DNA of 64,000 bases from contig NMRB01000353.1 of the NCBI GenBank assembly GCA_002633025.1, positions 136,605 through 200,604 on the forward strand. Direction: 5' to 3'. Position 1 is the first letter of the stretch. Each line of letters opens with the position of its first letter. Of this stretch, positions 11,790 to 24,607 are shown piece after piece. The DNA is from Notospermus geniculatus (lineage: Eukaryota; Nemertea; Pilidiophora; Heteronemertea; Lineidae). Made by a program: the position numbers and the translations under genes. The notes under the pieces are model-generated. The model searched no databases. It was not told the DNA's origin and was given only the letters and a program-made list of their open reading frames with translations.

Positions 11790-13158
11790 CATGAGTCTTG
11801 TTAAAAAGTAAAGAGACAGATAACATCTCAGCTAATACCGAAGGTTCAAACCTCAACTGGTAATATGTTATGCCCTATAATGTTGTTAAAAGGATCACAT
11901 ACGAAGTCGAGGGTGTGTGACAAAATATCACTAAAAGATCATGAAAATATCAATATCAAAAAAGCCTCATTTTTCAAAATTCTGAGTTTTGAATTTAAAA
12001 TCAGCGTGTTATCATTCACCAGTCAATCCTATTCCTGTGAAGAAGCTTAAAAAAAACATTTCTCATTTTCCAGATATATCAGAATATCATCAGTTTTTAT
12101 GAATTTGATATTTGCAAAATTCGATAGTTAACATGTTTTCCCCTCATCAACAGTCCCCTCATCATGATAACATAATAGTTCAAACTGATCCTTCCATCGT
12201 TTACCATATATGGTCATCGCAGTACACGAGAAAGACATGCACACGAAGCACTATAGTCTGTCTTAACCATCTGGAGCTCGATGGGCGTATGTCAATCAAA
12301 CCCCTAGTAACCGGACAACAATGAACTTAAGGTTCACTCTAAACGGTCCAACACACATTGCATTATAACCAGCTGAACCTTGGTTCGAAGTTGAATATGC
12401 AACTAGGTTTTGATTTGAAATTGAACACAGACATAGGCATGGGATTGGCTGGAAGTAACCTGTCAATGGAACACATTTAATAGCCAGACTTCACCAACAA
12501 TACCAAGGTCTGCCTGACAACCATGGGTACTTCCATTGAGCTCCAGATGGTGTAAACAGACTTTAGTCGACTACTGATTCTCGATCGGCGATCGAGTGCC
12601 AAGTTGTAACGCAACCCAGTGCAAAGTGAGTCGCAACGCAAAATCAGCTTGGAAATCAATGGTTGATTCCTCGCTTAAATGACGCGGCATTACAAAACAT
12701 GAGGTGCTATTCTGATTACTGTGGACAAATTGAAGAATCTTCTGAAATGAAAATATACATTTGGTAGCAAACTATGTTCTAGCAGTGGTACCTGGTGAAC
12801 AATATGTTCTTTTTGCTTAGAATTGTTTATCCGCGCTGTTTTGTACTGTTCTTTGCTGAAAACTAGGTTCGTACAATGGAATCTTATGGTGGTTAATGAC
12901 AGTGGATACTTTTGCGACTTGACACCTGTTACCTCCTGATTCTGAAATGTACAGTCTTTCATATTAAAGGAGCACGGTATTGCCACTTTTTCTCGACAGC
13001 CGGCGCCACTGTGCCACTCTCCAACGCAGGGACCAACGACGTATTGGGGAGTTGACCCGATTTCCTCCGTACATTTTGTAATGCATTTTTGTAGTTCGTA
13101 TTACTGCCGGTAGGTAGCTCCCTCTACGTCGGCGGTCAAATAACGCATTTGAGATCTT
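11790..13158. other. Intergenic, no gene seen
   Basis: No supported exon. A ~50-bp piece near 12205-12255 (CCATATATGGTCATCGC, GAGAAAGACAT, CACGAAGCACTA) recurs near 22378-22432, so part is a degenerate repeat. Confidence 0.45.
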
Positions 13159-13550
13159 TAATATCAACACCTTGTATCTCAAATATCTCATAAACCACCA
13201 AACCAATTTAAATGCGGTTTTCTGCATAAAATCAGAAATCTTGTTGACTACAACTGGGCATCAATGTTTTTGCACAAGATTCACTTCTTTATTGCGTAAT
13301 CTGTCGTTGAAAAAATGTCCCAAAATAAACTTTTTTGTTGCTGGATTTTTCACCAAAATTCCTTTGCCAGAATGACGTTATGCCAAAATAAGGGTGATTT
13401 AGCAAGTTACTGTCAAAATCGGTCGTTTAGTTTTTGAGAAATTGACGTTTTTGTAAACCTATATCAACACCACTTGTCTTCCACTGCCAACAACTTATGA
13501 GACGGCCCCTACATAACCTTGTATTTGAGATACAAGGTGTTGATATTAAT
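13159..13550. mobile_element. MITE-like inverted repeat
   Basis: TTAATATCAACACCTTGTAT at the left is inverted at the right (ATACAAGGTGTTGATATTAA). About 390 bp, non-coding; target duplication not clear. Confidence 0.6.
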
Positions 13551-13559
13551 ACGAACAAG

Positions 13560-14600
13560 ACTGTACTATCATTGCCACGAAATTTCTGACTGAACAAACT
13601 CTGGCTCGTCTGGCTGTAGGCCTCCTCTAAGAAAAAAACCCAGCACACTACATGTATGTTTTGTAATGGAAGCATAAATAATGTAGATCAATAAATTGAT
13701 CTATATATGGCGGAAGGCCATTGCAGCATGTCAGTGGCCAATAATACAATCGCGTCATACTCCACGCAGCGTTGAAATTGTTTGATACTTGACGAACATT
13801 TTAACACTGCCATTGACGCTAGATCGCCATCTTGAAAATCATGACGTATTCGTCGGTGGGTGGTCTGTCACGTGACGCGAACTTCTTTTTCAAAATGGTA
13901 TTATTTGCAGAAAACAGTATAATTTATCTTGTCGAAAATGAAACAGACTAACTTTATTATTACTTTATATCTACTCCACCGCGATGTTTGTATCACTCTA
14001 TACCTGTATACACCTATCTTTAACGATCTATATTGTAAGCGTAGAAAACGACGTGATGACCGCTTTACAAACACAGAAGAATTTCTACTGTTCGCTTAGA
14101 CTGGTAGGCCTACCCGGTCCTAACTGTTTTACATCGGAATTTTGCATATGTTAGGACCGGGCGTGTGTATCGCATTTGTCACCCTGATTGGCCGATGCTG
14201 GCGCCGGTGGTAGGTATAGGAACTATTATGTTGATACATTTTCCACTTTCAACCCGTTCGGGATTGGTGGATTTCCTGGGTCAAATGCAGGTCACCTTCT
14301 ATCTGCATTCCGGTACGTCAGCCGTATTGAGAATTGAATAAATTTACATAATTTACATAAAATTTCCAAGTGGCGTCACTGGCAGAATTCCTCCACAAAT
14401 GGCGGCCAACACTGGTCCTACCAAACAAGCCAAGTCCGACTGCAGCGCGCAGGTTGGTAGGACCAGGTACTAGTCTACTGTTCGCTCCGCGCGCGCATTA
14501 CCTTTCAAGATGGAAACTTAGCGTCGATACCAGTGGTGACATTCTCCGCTATAGCCACCTAGCGTCAAGTTTGAAGTCGCATGTGACTGCATTATTGAGC
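13560..14600. other. Intergenic, no gene seen
   Basis: No exon recognised. One short palindrome lies at about 14107-14165 (CCCGGTCCTAAC paired with GTTAGGACCGGG). Confidence 0.45.
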
Positions 14601-14604
14601 ACTA

Positions 14605-16341
14605 GGGCCCGTATGCACCAACATCAGATTAGCCCCAATTCGGCTTAAGTCCAACTTAAGCTTGAGCTTAAATTTTGATCCTATTGCACCAATCATAGTT
14701 GATCCAGAAGTTGGGCTTAAAGCGATGTACTCGCGAGGGTTGAAAATGAAATCTCGTTCAACAATCGCGACCCGCGATAGCTCCCCAATTTCATTCATAG
14801 CTAGCGGGATACTTGAAACTGATCTCGTGTGATTTCTAGCACCTATGAACCATCAAATTACGTTTTATACAATAAAACGTTCATGAAAAATCTTTTATTA
14901 ATATTATTTCAATGAATTTGGGCGACTTTAGTGTTTACTGCCGGAATAATTTCAAAATCTCACGGGGTATTTCCGAGAACGAGATCGACAGACTGACAAC
15001 AAACATGGCGCGGAAAAATCAGAAGTGTGAGGAAGACTGACCAGAGAATTCGCCCCACTGCTGCAAGTTTAGTCAGATGGCGGCGTGTGAAGACAGAAAG
15101 TTGTTGTAGCACTAATGAGGACTTAGCAGTGTACCTCCTGAACGTCGTTGAACCCCGGCCAACACCATCCTTTGCATGTTTTGCGGATGACTCCGAGTCG
15201 TCTCCGTCGGCATCACTCACTGAGTGACAATGTCAATCATGTCACCATGGTCACCCTCCTCGCTACTGATTGGTCATAGTAAATTCCGTAGTATTATAAT
15301 GATATGGCTCGCTTGGAATTTCATTCATAAAATATAGTGCTGCCACCGTGCGGGAAATAGAGGAACTATCGATGTGCAGTTACTGCAGAGCCCGAGTACA
15401 TCGCTTTAAACTCTTGCAAAGTTTAAACCACCCAAGGGGTAGGTTTAAGTTATGGATTAAGGCTGTTCGCTCATCTGACAGTGAACTTCCGTAATGGAAA
15501 CATGGAGTTTGTTGACTAGGGTGAGGAAACGGACATGGTAGATTGCCCACGACGGGTTGTTGACGAGAAATTTAAAAAATGGTTCAGGTTTACCAAGGTC
15601 AGTGCTTGTGGATTATGGTCTAATTGAATATGAGATTGCTCCATCATCTGATCGCAACAATCCATTCTCAGCAACAGTCAGATTATTTCTTATTACAAAA
15701 CTACTGGAAACAATTAAGAACATGCTTGTCTGCTTCTGAGGCACCATGTTTCTATCTGTTGGTAATACATTTATGGGGTGTAAATCCAACCAAGTTCGCT
15801 GTACATCGGGTCCCATTCTCCTGTAGGAAGCTCAGTCGTTGCGTCAGCTGACGTCCAATGATAAAGTCAGTTCCAAAAATTCAAACGTGAATTTCTCAAA
15901 ACGCTCAAGGGTGCCAGAGTGGCACCCGGCGGATTCTGAATCTCTGTCGTTTGGAGATACAAAAAATGCAAAAAATTGCTGTTATTCAAAATGTCACACA
16001 TTTTCGTTCTGCGTCCGGACTATTGCAGGTTTCACATGCCATTGCAAGACACCGACAACCTCAGATAAGCCATAACTTAAGCTCGAGCTCAAATTGGATC
16101 ACAAGTGCCCCGTAGGTCATTGTGTGTGTATCGCAGACAAAAGCCTGCACAATAAAATCATGCAAACAGCATTTGGAAGACCTCAGACTTCAGGCTTAAG
16201 CTATAGTTCAGCTCATCTAAAGCTTATCTTTGGCTCAAATATGTTGCGGATCAAGTTGGGATTAGCCGAATAAGAGCTTAAGTTATGGATCAGTTGAGCT
16301 GTAGCTTAAACCCAAATTCGGATCAGTTGGTGCATACGGGC
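14605..16341. mobile_element. 1.7-kb DNA element with CTA target duplication
   Basis: Left end GGGCCCGTATGCACCAAC and right end GTTGGTGCATACGGGC are inverted repeats; CTA flanks both sides (14602-14604, 16342-16344). Sub-terminal sequence is rich in GCTTAAG/CTTAAGC motifs in both arms. Short open frames inside (e.g. 14960-15220 minus) resemble no protein I know. A non-autonomous element with a 3-bp target site. Confidence 0.72.
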
Positions 16342-16344
16342 CTA

Positions 16345-17025
16345 GGTGCTCTTTATTTTCATGCTTGATTTTTCGTTTCCAGATACTTTTCTCTGGCATC
16401 GCGAAACCATTCTCCATGAAACCGCGTCAGAAGCAGTAGAGTGTTATATTATTGTGTTCAGCCTGGTCCATCCACCTTAAAATCCAAGATCAAGTCGTAT
16501 TTTTCTTTTTTTGGGGCTGAAATGAGCATTTTCTATGTACCTCTGTCGTCCGCAATAACTGACGCCTTTGGGGTCTGATTTAGCCATCGTGTCGTGTATG
16601 GGAAGAGGAGATGTCTAGAATCATCCCTATGATTTTTCGCAAGGATGTAGGCAGCGATTCGCATTATTTTGATCGTTGAATTAAGGGTATTTTATGCCTT
16701 GATCTCGAAGCAGCTGTTCATGTTTTATAGGCCTACATACATGTATTTGCTGAGTTTCTTATCTTGACCTATACTGTCCTGAATATGCAAACAATGAACA
16801 TCCTCTTCTGATAGCGAGATTCTGACTGAACGGTAGCATTAAAAGGTCTGTCTGCTGTGGTGTCAATAGGGGGCCTACATTCCACGGGAAGAAGGCCTAC
16901 TGGTTTAAGGGGAGATCTGGGTATGGGTATTGGTGATATCCTGGGGATGTAAAGGGCACGACGAGACACTACCCCCTAAAATCACCCAGTGCTCAAAACG
17001 TCGCTAGACTTGTTCTCGATTAATT
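16345..17025. other. Intergenic, no gene seen
   Basis: Upstream of the helical gene. I could not identify upstream exons or a promoter for it here. Confidence 0.4.
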
Positions 17026-17031
17026 TTGTAT

Positions 17032-18803
17032 ATGTCAGTTTCAGTTGCTGATTATTTTGGACTGGTGAGCTACGAATCCGAAATGAATAGTAACGTGGTA
17101 ATGCAGGCATCTTCCATAATGGTCGTTACCGACTGGGGAAAGTTTAGTCTGGGGGAGATTCCGTCTGATACTTGCGGACTGACACAAATATGTAAAAAGG
17201 AAATTCAGGAAGATCAGTTGGATTGTGGCTTAGGCGACGTGGTGAAGGTGAGTTTCATTGCTGCCTGTAATTTGAGACAGACCACGTTCAGTTTGATACA
17301 TCTAGCTGACAGCACGCATGACGCCGATTTGCTAAATAAGATCTTTGACCTCCAATTCGAATACGCTGGCTACTTGGAAAAGTCCACACGGATGATGATT
17401 TCATGTAGGAATGGTTGTCAAGCGGTCTTGGAGCACAGCACCATCGGATTCTTGTTCGCATTTGAAGGCAATATCAAGATGGCGATTGGGAGATTTAACC
17501 TTGCCAACGAGACGACTGATAGTTTGTCGACGAAGTGCCAGGAACTTGCGACCAAAATTAGGAGTGTGTGCAATGAGATAAAAGAAACGAGATGCGCTCT
17601 GGTCCACCTCGTATGTAAGGCAAGCGACAAAAATGCCCCGACGATAATCGCAAGTAACCTGGATAATGTCGCGAATGCGTTCATCAAGTGTGAAGCAGGA
17701 CTACAGCAACAAGTATCATTCTGGAAGAGTCAAAGTCTTCATTACCAGATCATCACGAACAAGCTGGTAGCGATGACCAACGTAACCGACATGGATCTCC
17801 CGACGGTTCTAACCAGTCAAGTCTTCAAGTACGAAGCGTTCAAGACACATTGCTTGTAAGATTTCTTCTGCTCATCCACCAAGAGGGTAGGCCAACACAT
17901 GTGCGACAGGAGTGCGTGAGCATAAGGCTAAGGCTAAAGCTAGGTGCACAGAGAGCTTAGTGCTTGCGCGATCTTAGCCGCAGCCGCAATCCGTGAAACC
18001 TTACGATCACGCAGTCCTCCAAATCCTTACGCCGCTGTGTGAACACGAGGTCGCAAGGATCTTTGCCCGGCCTTGCGTCCAGTAGCTGGCCGTATACGTC
18101 GGCGGCAAATATCAAAAAAATTTGATATTTACGATTCCGCCGGCGACTCGGGACGCAAGCACTAACAGCTTGCGACCTCAGGTGCACACAGAGATTTCTT
18201 GGGCCTTCCGTCTTCTCGAAGAGGCTTGCGGCTAAGATCGCGCAAGCAATAAGCTCTGTGTGCACCTAGCTTAAGAATCCATTCACGCGAATTTCTTGCC
18301 GCAGACGCTGGAAAGCATTGTTTGTTTCCGCCGCGTTGATCGTAGACAAAGGATGCGACATCATGTCGCATCCTCTGACCAACCTCACAGGTAATTGTCG
18401 CATGCGACGTTGTAGTGGCATCGGTAGTCGCCCCATTTTAGTTGCACGTGTGCGCCATGCTTAACAAAAGGGCTTTTACTAACTAGGCCTAAAAATACGT
18501 GGAAGTGTAAATGTTTAGGTGTGGTCAAAGATGTGTTTGAAAGTACATGTATTGCATTTTCCCTCCATGCACTGCAGTGTTTTACTCGCAGGTTCAAGGC
18601 ACTGATCCTGGTACTAAATCCCAGAATCCAGCTGATGGGAGAGTGTGCACAGCGGTTCTACAACAAGGTGACTGAAGACTCAGGTATCGGCCTTAAATAC
18701 AGGAGAGGCGCCAAGGCACGTCTGTCGCAAATGAAGGAAGCAGATGAACGGGAAACCAACGAGTTCATGGCCAGGATAAACGACCTAGGAGAAGCGATAA
18801 CAG
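17032..18803 (+). CDS. Two exons of an unknown alpha-helical protein
   Basis: The first exon holds ~275 open codons, from ATG at 17032 (or a spliced start at 17045 after TATGTCAGTTTCAG) to 17855, where the frame runs into a strong donor (GTAAGA) just before a TAA. The second exon, 18592-18803, follows a pyrimidine-rich acceptor ending CTCGCAG. The junction is phase-consistent: TT plus G gives Leu, followed by Phe-Lys. The second exon ends at a consensus donor (CAG/GTATGT) in phase 1, so further exons should exist downstream; none was identified. The product reads as long amphipathic helices with scattered Cys (e.g. DLQFEYAGYLEKSTRM, SLSTKCQELATKIRSVCNEI) and a charged C-terminal helix. No signal peptide or membrane segment is obvious and I recognise no family. 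The intron contains a MITE at 17938-18271. Confidence 0.6.
17938..18271. mobile_element. Intronic MITE with TAA target duplication
   Basis: Inverted ends AGCTAGGTGCACAGAGAG... pair with ...CTGTGTGCACCTAGCT, and deeper arms share TGCGCGATCTTAGCCGCA. TAA flanks both sides (17935-17937, 18272-18274). PIF/Harbinger-type, 334 bp, inserted 82 bp downstream of the exon 1 donor. Confidence 0.87.
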
Positions 18804-18903
18804 GTATGTCCAAGCAGGGTCTAATTGGCAAACGGGGGTAGTGAAATATACACCAGACCCGGCCGGCCGCGAACTTTATCCATTACGACCAACTTTTTTC
18901 CTA

Positions 18904-18990
18904 AGCTATATAGCAGAAGCTAATCCTAATCTTAATCCTAATCCTAATACTAATACTGGTCCCAAAACTAACCCTAACCCTTACACTTAG
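18904..18990. repeat. CCTAAT/CTAACC-rich degenerate run
   Basis: Interspersed CCTAAT and CTAACCCTAACCC units, similar to telomeric-type repeat but short and degenerate. Probably an interstitial simple repeat. Confidence 0.6.
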
Positions 18991-19037
18991 CCAATCATTA
19001 ACCCGTCATTCACTTCGTTAATTTCATTTCGTAATGG

Positions 19038-19814
19038 CAAGAATATATAAGTACCAAGAATGTACAACTCCAAATATGTACCAAAAGTGAGTTTACTAAT
19101 TTGCCTCTGGTGACCCTGTAACTGAAGGGATCTTAATTTGTGAAGGATTATTGTGTAGAGAAGATCATTACGAACAAAATTACATCTCCCGCAGTTGTTG
19201 GCCTATGCACTCAGAAATAACCGAGCTACAGAGCAGTTTTGAAATTGAATGGACCATATTTTCGAAAAAAAATTGATGTCGTACTTGATCTCTGGGTCGG
19301 GCAATCTGACTAAAGCATGGCGCACACGAGCGACTATTAATGGGGGCGACTATCTATGCGACTACTAGGTCGCATGCGATAATTACCTTTGAGGTCGATC
19401 AGTTATGTCGTCCACGACATCACTGATCTCCCAGTGAAGCATTTGTCGCAAACGAGTCAAAAAAAAGTAAAAAAACTAAAAATATGTTCAGTCGCTCCTG
19501 TAATCGCAAGGCTAGTCGCCTAGAAAATCGCTCAAAAAATCGCTCGTGTGCACCATGCTTTAAACAACAAATCCATGGTTTCACCAAAATCAAAAAAAAA
19601 TTTTTATGCCAGTGATATGCCTGTAGCTTTACATAAGAATATTGACGTTAGTCTAAAAATACAATTCAGTCAACAACCCTTAAATCTATACATTTGTTAT
19701 TTAATTAGAAGGCCTATAATTACCGTACGCCCTCTATTATCAGAAAAAGCACCTTAATGCCCACCCCTTTTGATTGATTACTGAGTTGTACATTCTTGGT
19801 ACTTATATTCTTGG
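19038..19814. mobile_element. Foldback element copy A, with nested MITE
   Basis: Starts CAAGAATATATAAGTACCAA and ends with the inverse near 19786-19814. Its body recurs inverted at 24608-25017. Copy A contains the MITE 19314-19560, which copy B lacks, so copy B shows the pre-insertion state. Confidence 0.75.
19314..19560. mobile_element. MITE with TAA duplication proven by an empty site
   Basis: Ends AGCATGGCGCACACGAGCGA and complement. TAA flanks at 19311-19313 and 19561-19563. In the inverted paralogue at about 24760 the same flanks meet over a single TAA, so the target duplication and both borders are read directly from the sequence. PIF/Harbinger-type. Confidence 0.92.
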
Positions 19815-20259
19815 TAATGGATATACATGTATACTGGTGAGGAATCTACACCGGTTAAGAAAAAAAATATCGCGACCCGGCCGAGCCTGTGGCTTCTTGG
19901 GCAACTTCGGGCATCCAGAGAATCTCTACAACCTACCTCGTCCCCAGGATCTGACTCGAAATTTCTTTTGCTTATGCCTTGGGGCGAGGTCATTTTCGGC
20001 CCTGGATTCACTTCGAAGATTCTTGGCACTTCGTCCCCAGGCCCTAACGGTTATTTTAACCTCGGCTACAGTATCATAAGAAATATTTTTTAATCAACCG
20101 TGTTTATACGAACATTTATGTCTATCATCAGAAAGAATAATGTTTGCTATGATATGAAAAATAAAATCAAACATATTTTAATCCATTTTCTTCAAATTTC
20201 AAATTGGGTATGACGTCAGACCGCGACCCAATCGCAGCCGAGGTATTCGGTTGTGAAGC

Positions 20260-20685
20260 CAGGGCTTAATAAGCCAACCGTTAAAGCAAATGGCTCGCGG
20301 GGTTTGTTTACATTTTTGGTGGTACCTCCCATAGAGAGTGAATCTCGCCTCCAGGCAAAGCCGTGCTCCAGCCATATACAAAACCTGTGCACATATGCGA
20401 GTAAACACTGGGGACGAGGTTCCATTAAAAATTGTTAAAATGGGTTAATGACGTTTTCAAATTCAGTCGGTCAAAATGTACATTTTGTACTATTTCACAT
20501 TGATTTTGAAGCGACAGATTTTGCAGAATACACCTCCGAAGTTCGGCTCTCTAATGCATTTCCATTAAACTAAAATCCTTCTTTCGCCTTTTTCTCAAAA
20601 CGGCGCTTGATTTGAGGACATGTCAACAAATAACTGTCAACAAACCCAGCGAGCCATTTGCTTTAAGCCCTGGGAACGAGGGTGA
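20260..20685. repeat. Foldback element
   Basis: AAGCAAATGGCTCGCGGGGT near 20283 pairs with AGCGAGCCATTTGCTTTAAG near 20648; AGGGCTTAA and its complement lie further out. No coding potential. Confidence 0.65.
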
Positions 20686-20779
20686 TCTGAACCAAGCGCG
20701 AGAAGTAGAGCGGTTGTGAAGAACCCCGGAGCGACTGGGTGAGAAATACTGATAGGAGCTTATTTCTCATCACAGTAGG

Positions 20780-21165
20780 GAGGTTTCGCCAATCTGACGA
20801 GAAACGAAGTACGGATTACGAAATTGGACTTCACTTCCATGACGTAATGTATTTCAGGAGATGATTGGTACCGTAAATATCGCCTGGTGCAAGAGCGTCT
20901 TTTAGCGTATTACGTTAAACCGAAAGAGTTATGGTGTATATGAAACTTAGAAATTTATCTTTCGTTTCCACTTCGTAGATACGATTTGGAAATTTATAAA
21001 TTCAAGATATACCGTTACTCTTTTGGTTTAACGTAATACGCTAAAAGACGCCCTTGCAGGAGGCGATATATGGGTACCAACCATCTCCTGAAATACATTA
21101 CGTCATGGAAGTGAAGTCCAATTTCGTATTTCGTACTTCAATTTTCGTCAGATTTGCGAAACCTC
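20780..21165. mobile_element. Long-TIR MITE, relative of 6668-7050
   Basis: Ends GAGGTTTCGCCAATCTGACG and imperfect complement. Arms of ~150 bp share sequence with the 6.7-kb copy. About 385 bp, non-coding. Confidence 0.8.
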
Positions 21166-21377
21166 AATAATGTCCTGGCACGAAGTACGATCCTCTGCTT
21201 AGACAATCCATTCATAGCCTATACCTACTAAAGTCCCGTTTCATTTCAGAGGGAAATTCAGAGACAAAGTGTAAGAAGTCTTCCCCCTGTTTGCTACTTT
21301 GAGACCGTCAAGTTGATGTCCACGCTCCTACACGGCCATCTTTTAAATGTAAATCCGTTGTGTTCATGTTGTTGTTA

Positions 21378-21602
21378 GGCCCCGGTTTCATAGAGGTATA
21401 CGCTATTCGGTATTCTAGGCACGTTTCGTAGGGCACGCGTACAGTTTGAATCGAGCAAGGTTATTTCCATGAGTGATTTACATAAGACTAAACTATTCTG
21501 AGGGCACGCTATTCGCTTTTTGTTCGTATTGTGCATGTCCAATTTTTTAACGTACATGTATACCGAATACCGTATAGCGTATAGCTCTATGTAATCGGGG
21601 CC
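21378..21602. mobile_element. MITE with TTA target duplication
   Basis: Ends GGCCCCGGTTTCATAGAG and complement (CTATGTAATCGGGGCC), flanked by TTA (21375-21377, 21603-21605). 225 bp. Confidence 0.85.
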
Positions 21603-22665
21603 TTAAGGCTCGAACGAACAAGCCTGAACATCGCACAGCAAATGTTGCTTTCTGACTTGTTCGAGGACTCCGGTCCTTCTGAACAGCACATGACCTGAAA
21701 CTGCTCACTCATTGGGTGAGGTCAGAATTCTGTGTACAGTATGTTATGTGTTACGTGTTAGTGTTACAGATCTGTCAATGCAACACACGTCTGTTTGAAG
21801 ACGACTTTATTCTCAATTTTAATGAGCTGTGAGGTCCCATGCGCTGCTGACACCAAGCGGTAACAACTGGAAAAAACCATTGCGTCAAACGCTAGGTCCT
21901 ACCTCTTTATACCTATTTAGAATGAACTTACAATAGGCTGTAAATCCAAGTGAACGCCCACATCACAGTTTCATGCCATTGTTTTTGGCTGTAAAGTATT
22001 ATCATAAAAAATCATTCTATAACTTAGTAGAGGGATCTCTCACTATGCTAAAGCTCATTGTTTCATGAAGAATCTCTTCGCCAACATTTCTAACGAATGT
22101 CTCCCGTTTCGAGTAGACGTACACAATGAAATACAATACAACGTATCTCCCATTCACACAAATTATGAAGGGCGAACAATGCCAAAAAAGGCATGAATTT
22201 GTATTGAAAACAGGTTTAAAGTCAAAATCACCATTTATTCTCGATGGATCGAAAAAACGATTCTATAACTTACTAGTGTTACTTCTCACCGAATCATGGT
22301 TGAATCTGCGGGGAGAATACTTGTTTGTGTACTTCTAATTTAGTGCTCCCAGTTTTTGGCCGCAAACCAACCACAACGTTTGCCATATATGGTCATCACG
22401 CTTTTCGAGAAAGACATCTACACGAAGCACTAGCTTCAAACGGCCGTGAACATTTACCACAGCCCCTTCAACACTGTTGAAAAGGTAGCGAGCATGCTCG
22501 TTCTCTTCAAAACGTGTGTATACTCCACTCTCTACGTACCCCACGCGTATAGACCAATGTAAACGGCAAGAGGAAAATCCGTTGTCTGTTTATCAAGACA
22601 GGCGTGTGTCAACGTACCGTGTCGAGTAATCGTGTTTCGTGTAGCTCTATGTAAACCCGGCCTTA

Positions 22666-22806
22666 GGCCCGGATTACATAGAAGCTAGTATACGGTATAC
22701 GAAAACGCCGGTTAACAATGGCTTCACAAAGGACTCGCGACCGTGAAGCCATTGTTAACCGGCGTTTTCGTATGCCGTATACATGTACTTCTATGTAATC
22801 GGGGCC
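22666..22806. mobile_element. Near-perfect hairpin MITE
   Basis: Ends GGCCCGGATTACATAGAAG and complement; long arms share GTTAACAATGGCTTCAC. 141 bp, preceded by TTA. Related at its ends to the 21378-21602 element. Confidence 0.8.
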
Positions 22807-23108
22807 TCTCACCGGTTCGGCTATAGGCCTACCACACAAGTACCGGTAATGCCCCGTTCTGGTAACTTAAAGCCTGCTTCGTAGAAAAATATTGCACTTT
22901 TCTCCGAGCTACAGGTTAGGCCCGAGGCCTGCTAGAACGAGGTATTAATCGGGGTGTGCTTTAACCAGATTTTGCGCTACATAAGTGATCCTCTGACTCA
23001 CCCCCTCAATGCATGCCTCAAGCACAGGTCTGTCAGTCATGTCAGTAAAGTACGTACATGTGTGATATAATCTGATGTCTGCATTGTTTGTCAGTCTTGG
23101 CCTCTCTA

Positions 23109-23196
23109 CAGGGTGGGCCAGAGAAAGTGTCCCTCGAACAATAGGGAAACAATAGAAATGTTATTGTTTGAGGGACACTTTCTCTGGCCCACCCTG
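23109..23196. mobile_element. 88-bp hairpin, TA-flanked
   Basis: Arms CAGGGTGGGCCAGAGAAAGT and exact complement; TA on each side. Tc1/mariner-like MITE. Confidence 0.85.
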
Positions 23197-23304
23197 TAGA
23201 GTCCAATTCAATGGTGCTGCTTACCGGGTAATCCATAAATGTATTGTTAGGGGACATCACATATCTGGGACATTAGATTCGTTTACTCCAGTAGTAGTAG
23301 ATGA

Positions 23305-24055
23305 GTACCCCAGTAATCTGGTTCCCTGGCTACCGTCGCGATGGCGCTGCGCAGACGGAGGCCAAGGAGTTGCCATCTTCGATAATCGAAGGCCCACGTC
23401 CTGCTCACCACTGCGTTACATCACACATCACCCTTCGAGAAATAGACCGGGCCATTGCGTATCTTGGCACGATGCCAGCTTTACCGGTCGACCAATCAGA
23501 TTGCACTTTATATTGGGTCTTCGGCAGGGGCTTCGGTTACCACTATTAATTTGTACTACGAGGAAATTTTACAACACTGGTTCTGATTGGCGTCCTCTTC
23601 TCGAGGCAGCGGATCCGTCGCGGATGTCGGTCTGTTTCTCGAAGGGTGATGTGGGGTATAACGGAGGGGTGAGCAGATCGTCCTTCGATTATCGAAGATG
23701 GGCAGTCTAGGCGTTGAGCATGATTGAGAAGTGACGTCATTACACGGGGGATGACCTATTTTTGGCAGCCAACCGTGAGCCAATTCTGTATAATTGACTC
23801 GACCAAGTGAAAAATTCATAACTGCTCGTTCTTTTTACCAGAGTGCTGTAACAAGTATGTATTAACTAAATCCATATTTTTTCTCTGTCATTATTCCCAA
23901 ATTCGCCCTTTTCATTTGTCAGATTAATTGAAGCTATGAATCCCGAGGCCATACCCTTTACCAGGAATTCCTGGCAAAACTCGCGGCGACTGCCTGGCCA
24001 CCGTCTAAGCAGCGCCATCTCGACGATGGCCAGGGAACCAGGCTAGTACCCCAGT
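23305..24055. repeat. Nested foldback
   Basis: The outer arms (CCCAGTAATCTGGTTCCCTG near 23312; inverse near 24030) enclose inner arms (TTCGATAATCGAAG, CTTCGAGAAATAGACCG and complements at about 23620-23700). The 180-codon plus-strand open frame here is a by-product of the palindrome, not a gene. Confidence 0.7.
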
Positions 24056-24607
24056 GGCCTACTTATGGATGGTGTAATCACAGACGCCTGATCCATTTTC
24101 GGTCATTTTCTCAGGAAACTGCGGTCTTGATTTAGTGTAACCTGCTTAGCGAAATTTGAAGGGAAAGTCTCAATGTCTTCTTGGAGTTTGATCCAAGGAC
24201 TTCGTTTTTACCAGGTGGTTTCCACCAAATTCAGAATGGGGAACCCGCATGACTGCAGATGGCGCAGTCAGTATAAGACCCGAATGATGTACTGACGTCA
24301 CTTTTTTCGCTGTTGACGTCAAGTTGTCAAAGCATGTGTAGGCCTATACATTTTTCTACACAATTTTCTGTGGAAATTTCCCTCAAAGGCGTTGTCAGTA
24401 TTGGCATCCTGTGGCATTTCTGACGAAACAAAGCAGTGATAAAGGGAGAACATTGAACATGAAACAGGGCAGTGTAATTTAATCAAAATTGAACCAAAGA
24501 GAGTGGTTTATTTTGGGGCAAGAAGTAAATTAGACTGATCCCCTGTCGTAGTTCTCGCTGGCAATACTACGACAGGCCTTGCGAACGCCAACTCGGCATG
24601 TGATTGG

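Noticed and set aside
18904-18990. Telomere
   Set aside because: Only a few degenerate CTAACC-like units inside ordinary sequence.
23168-23710. 180-codon plus-strand open frame
   Set aside because: Lies wholly inside a nested palindrome; both strands are open because of the inverted repeats, and the peptide has no protein-like features.
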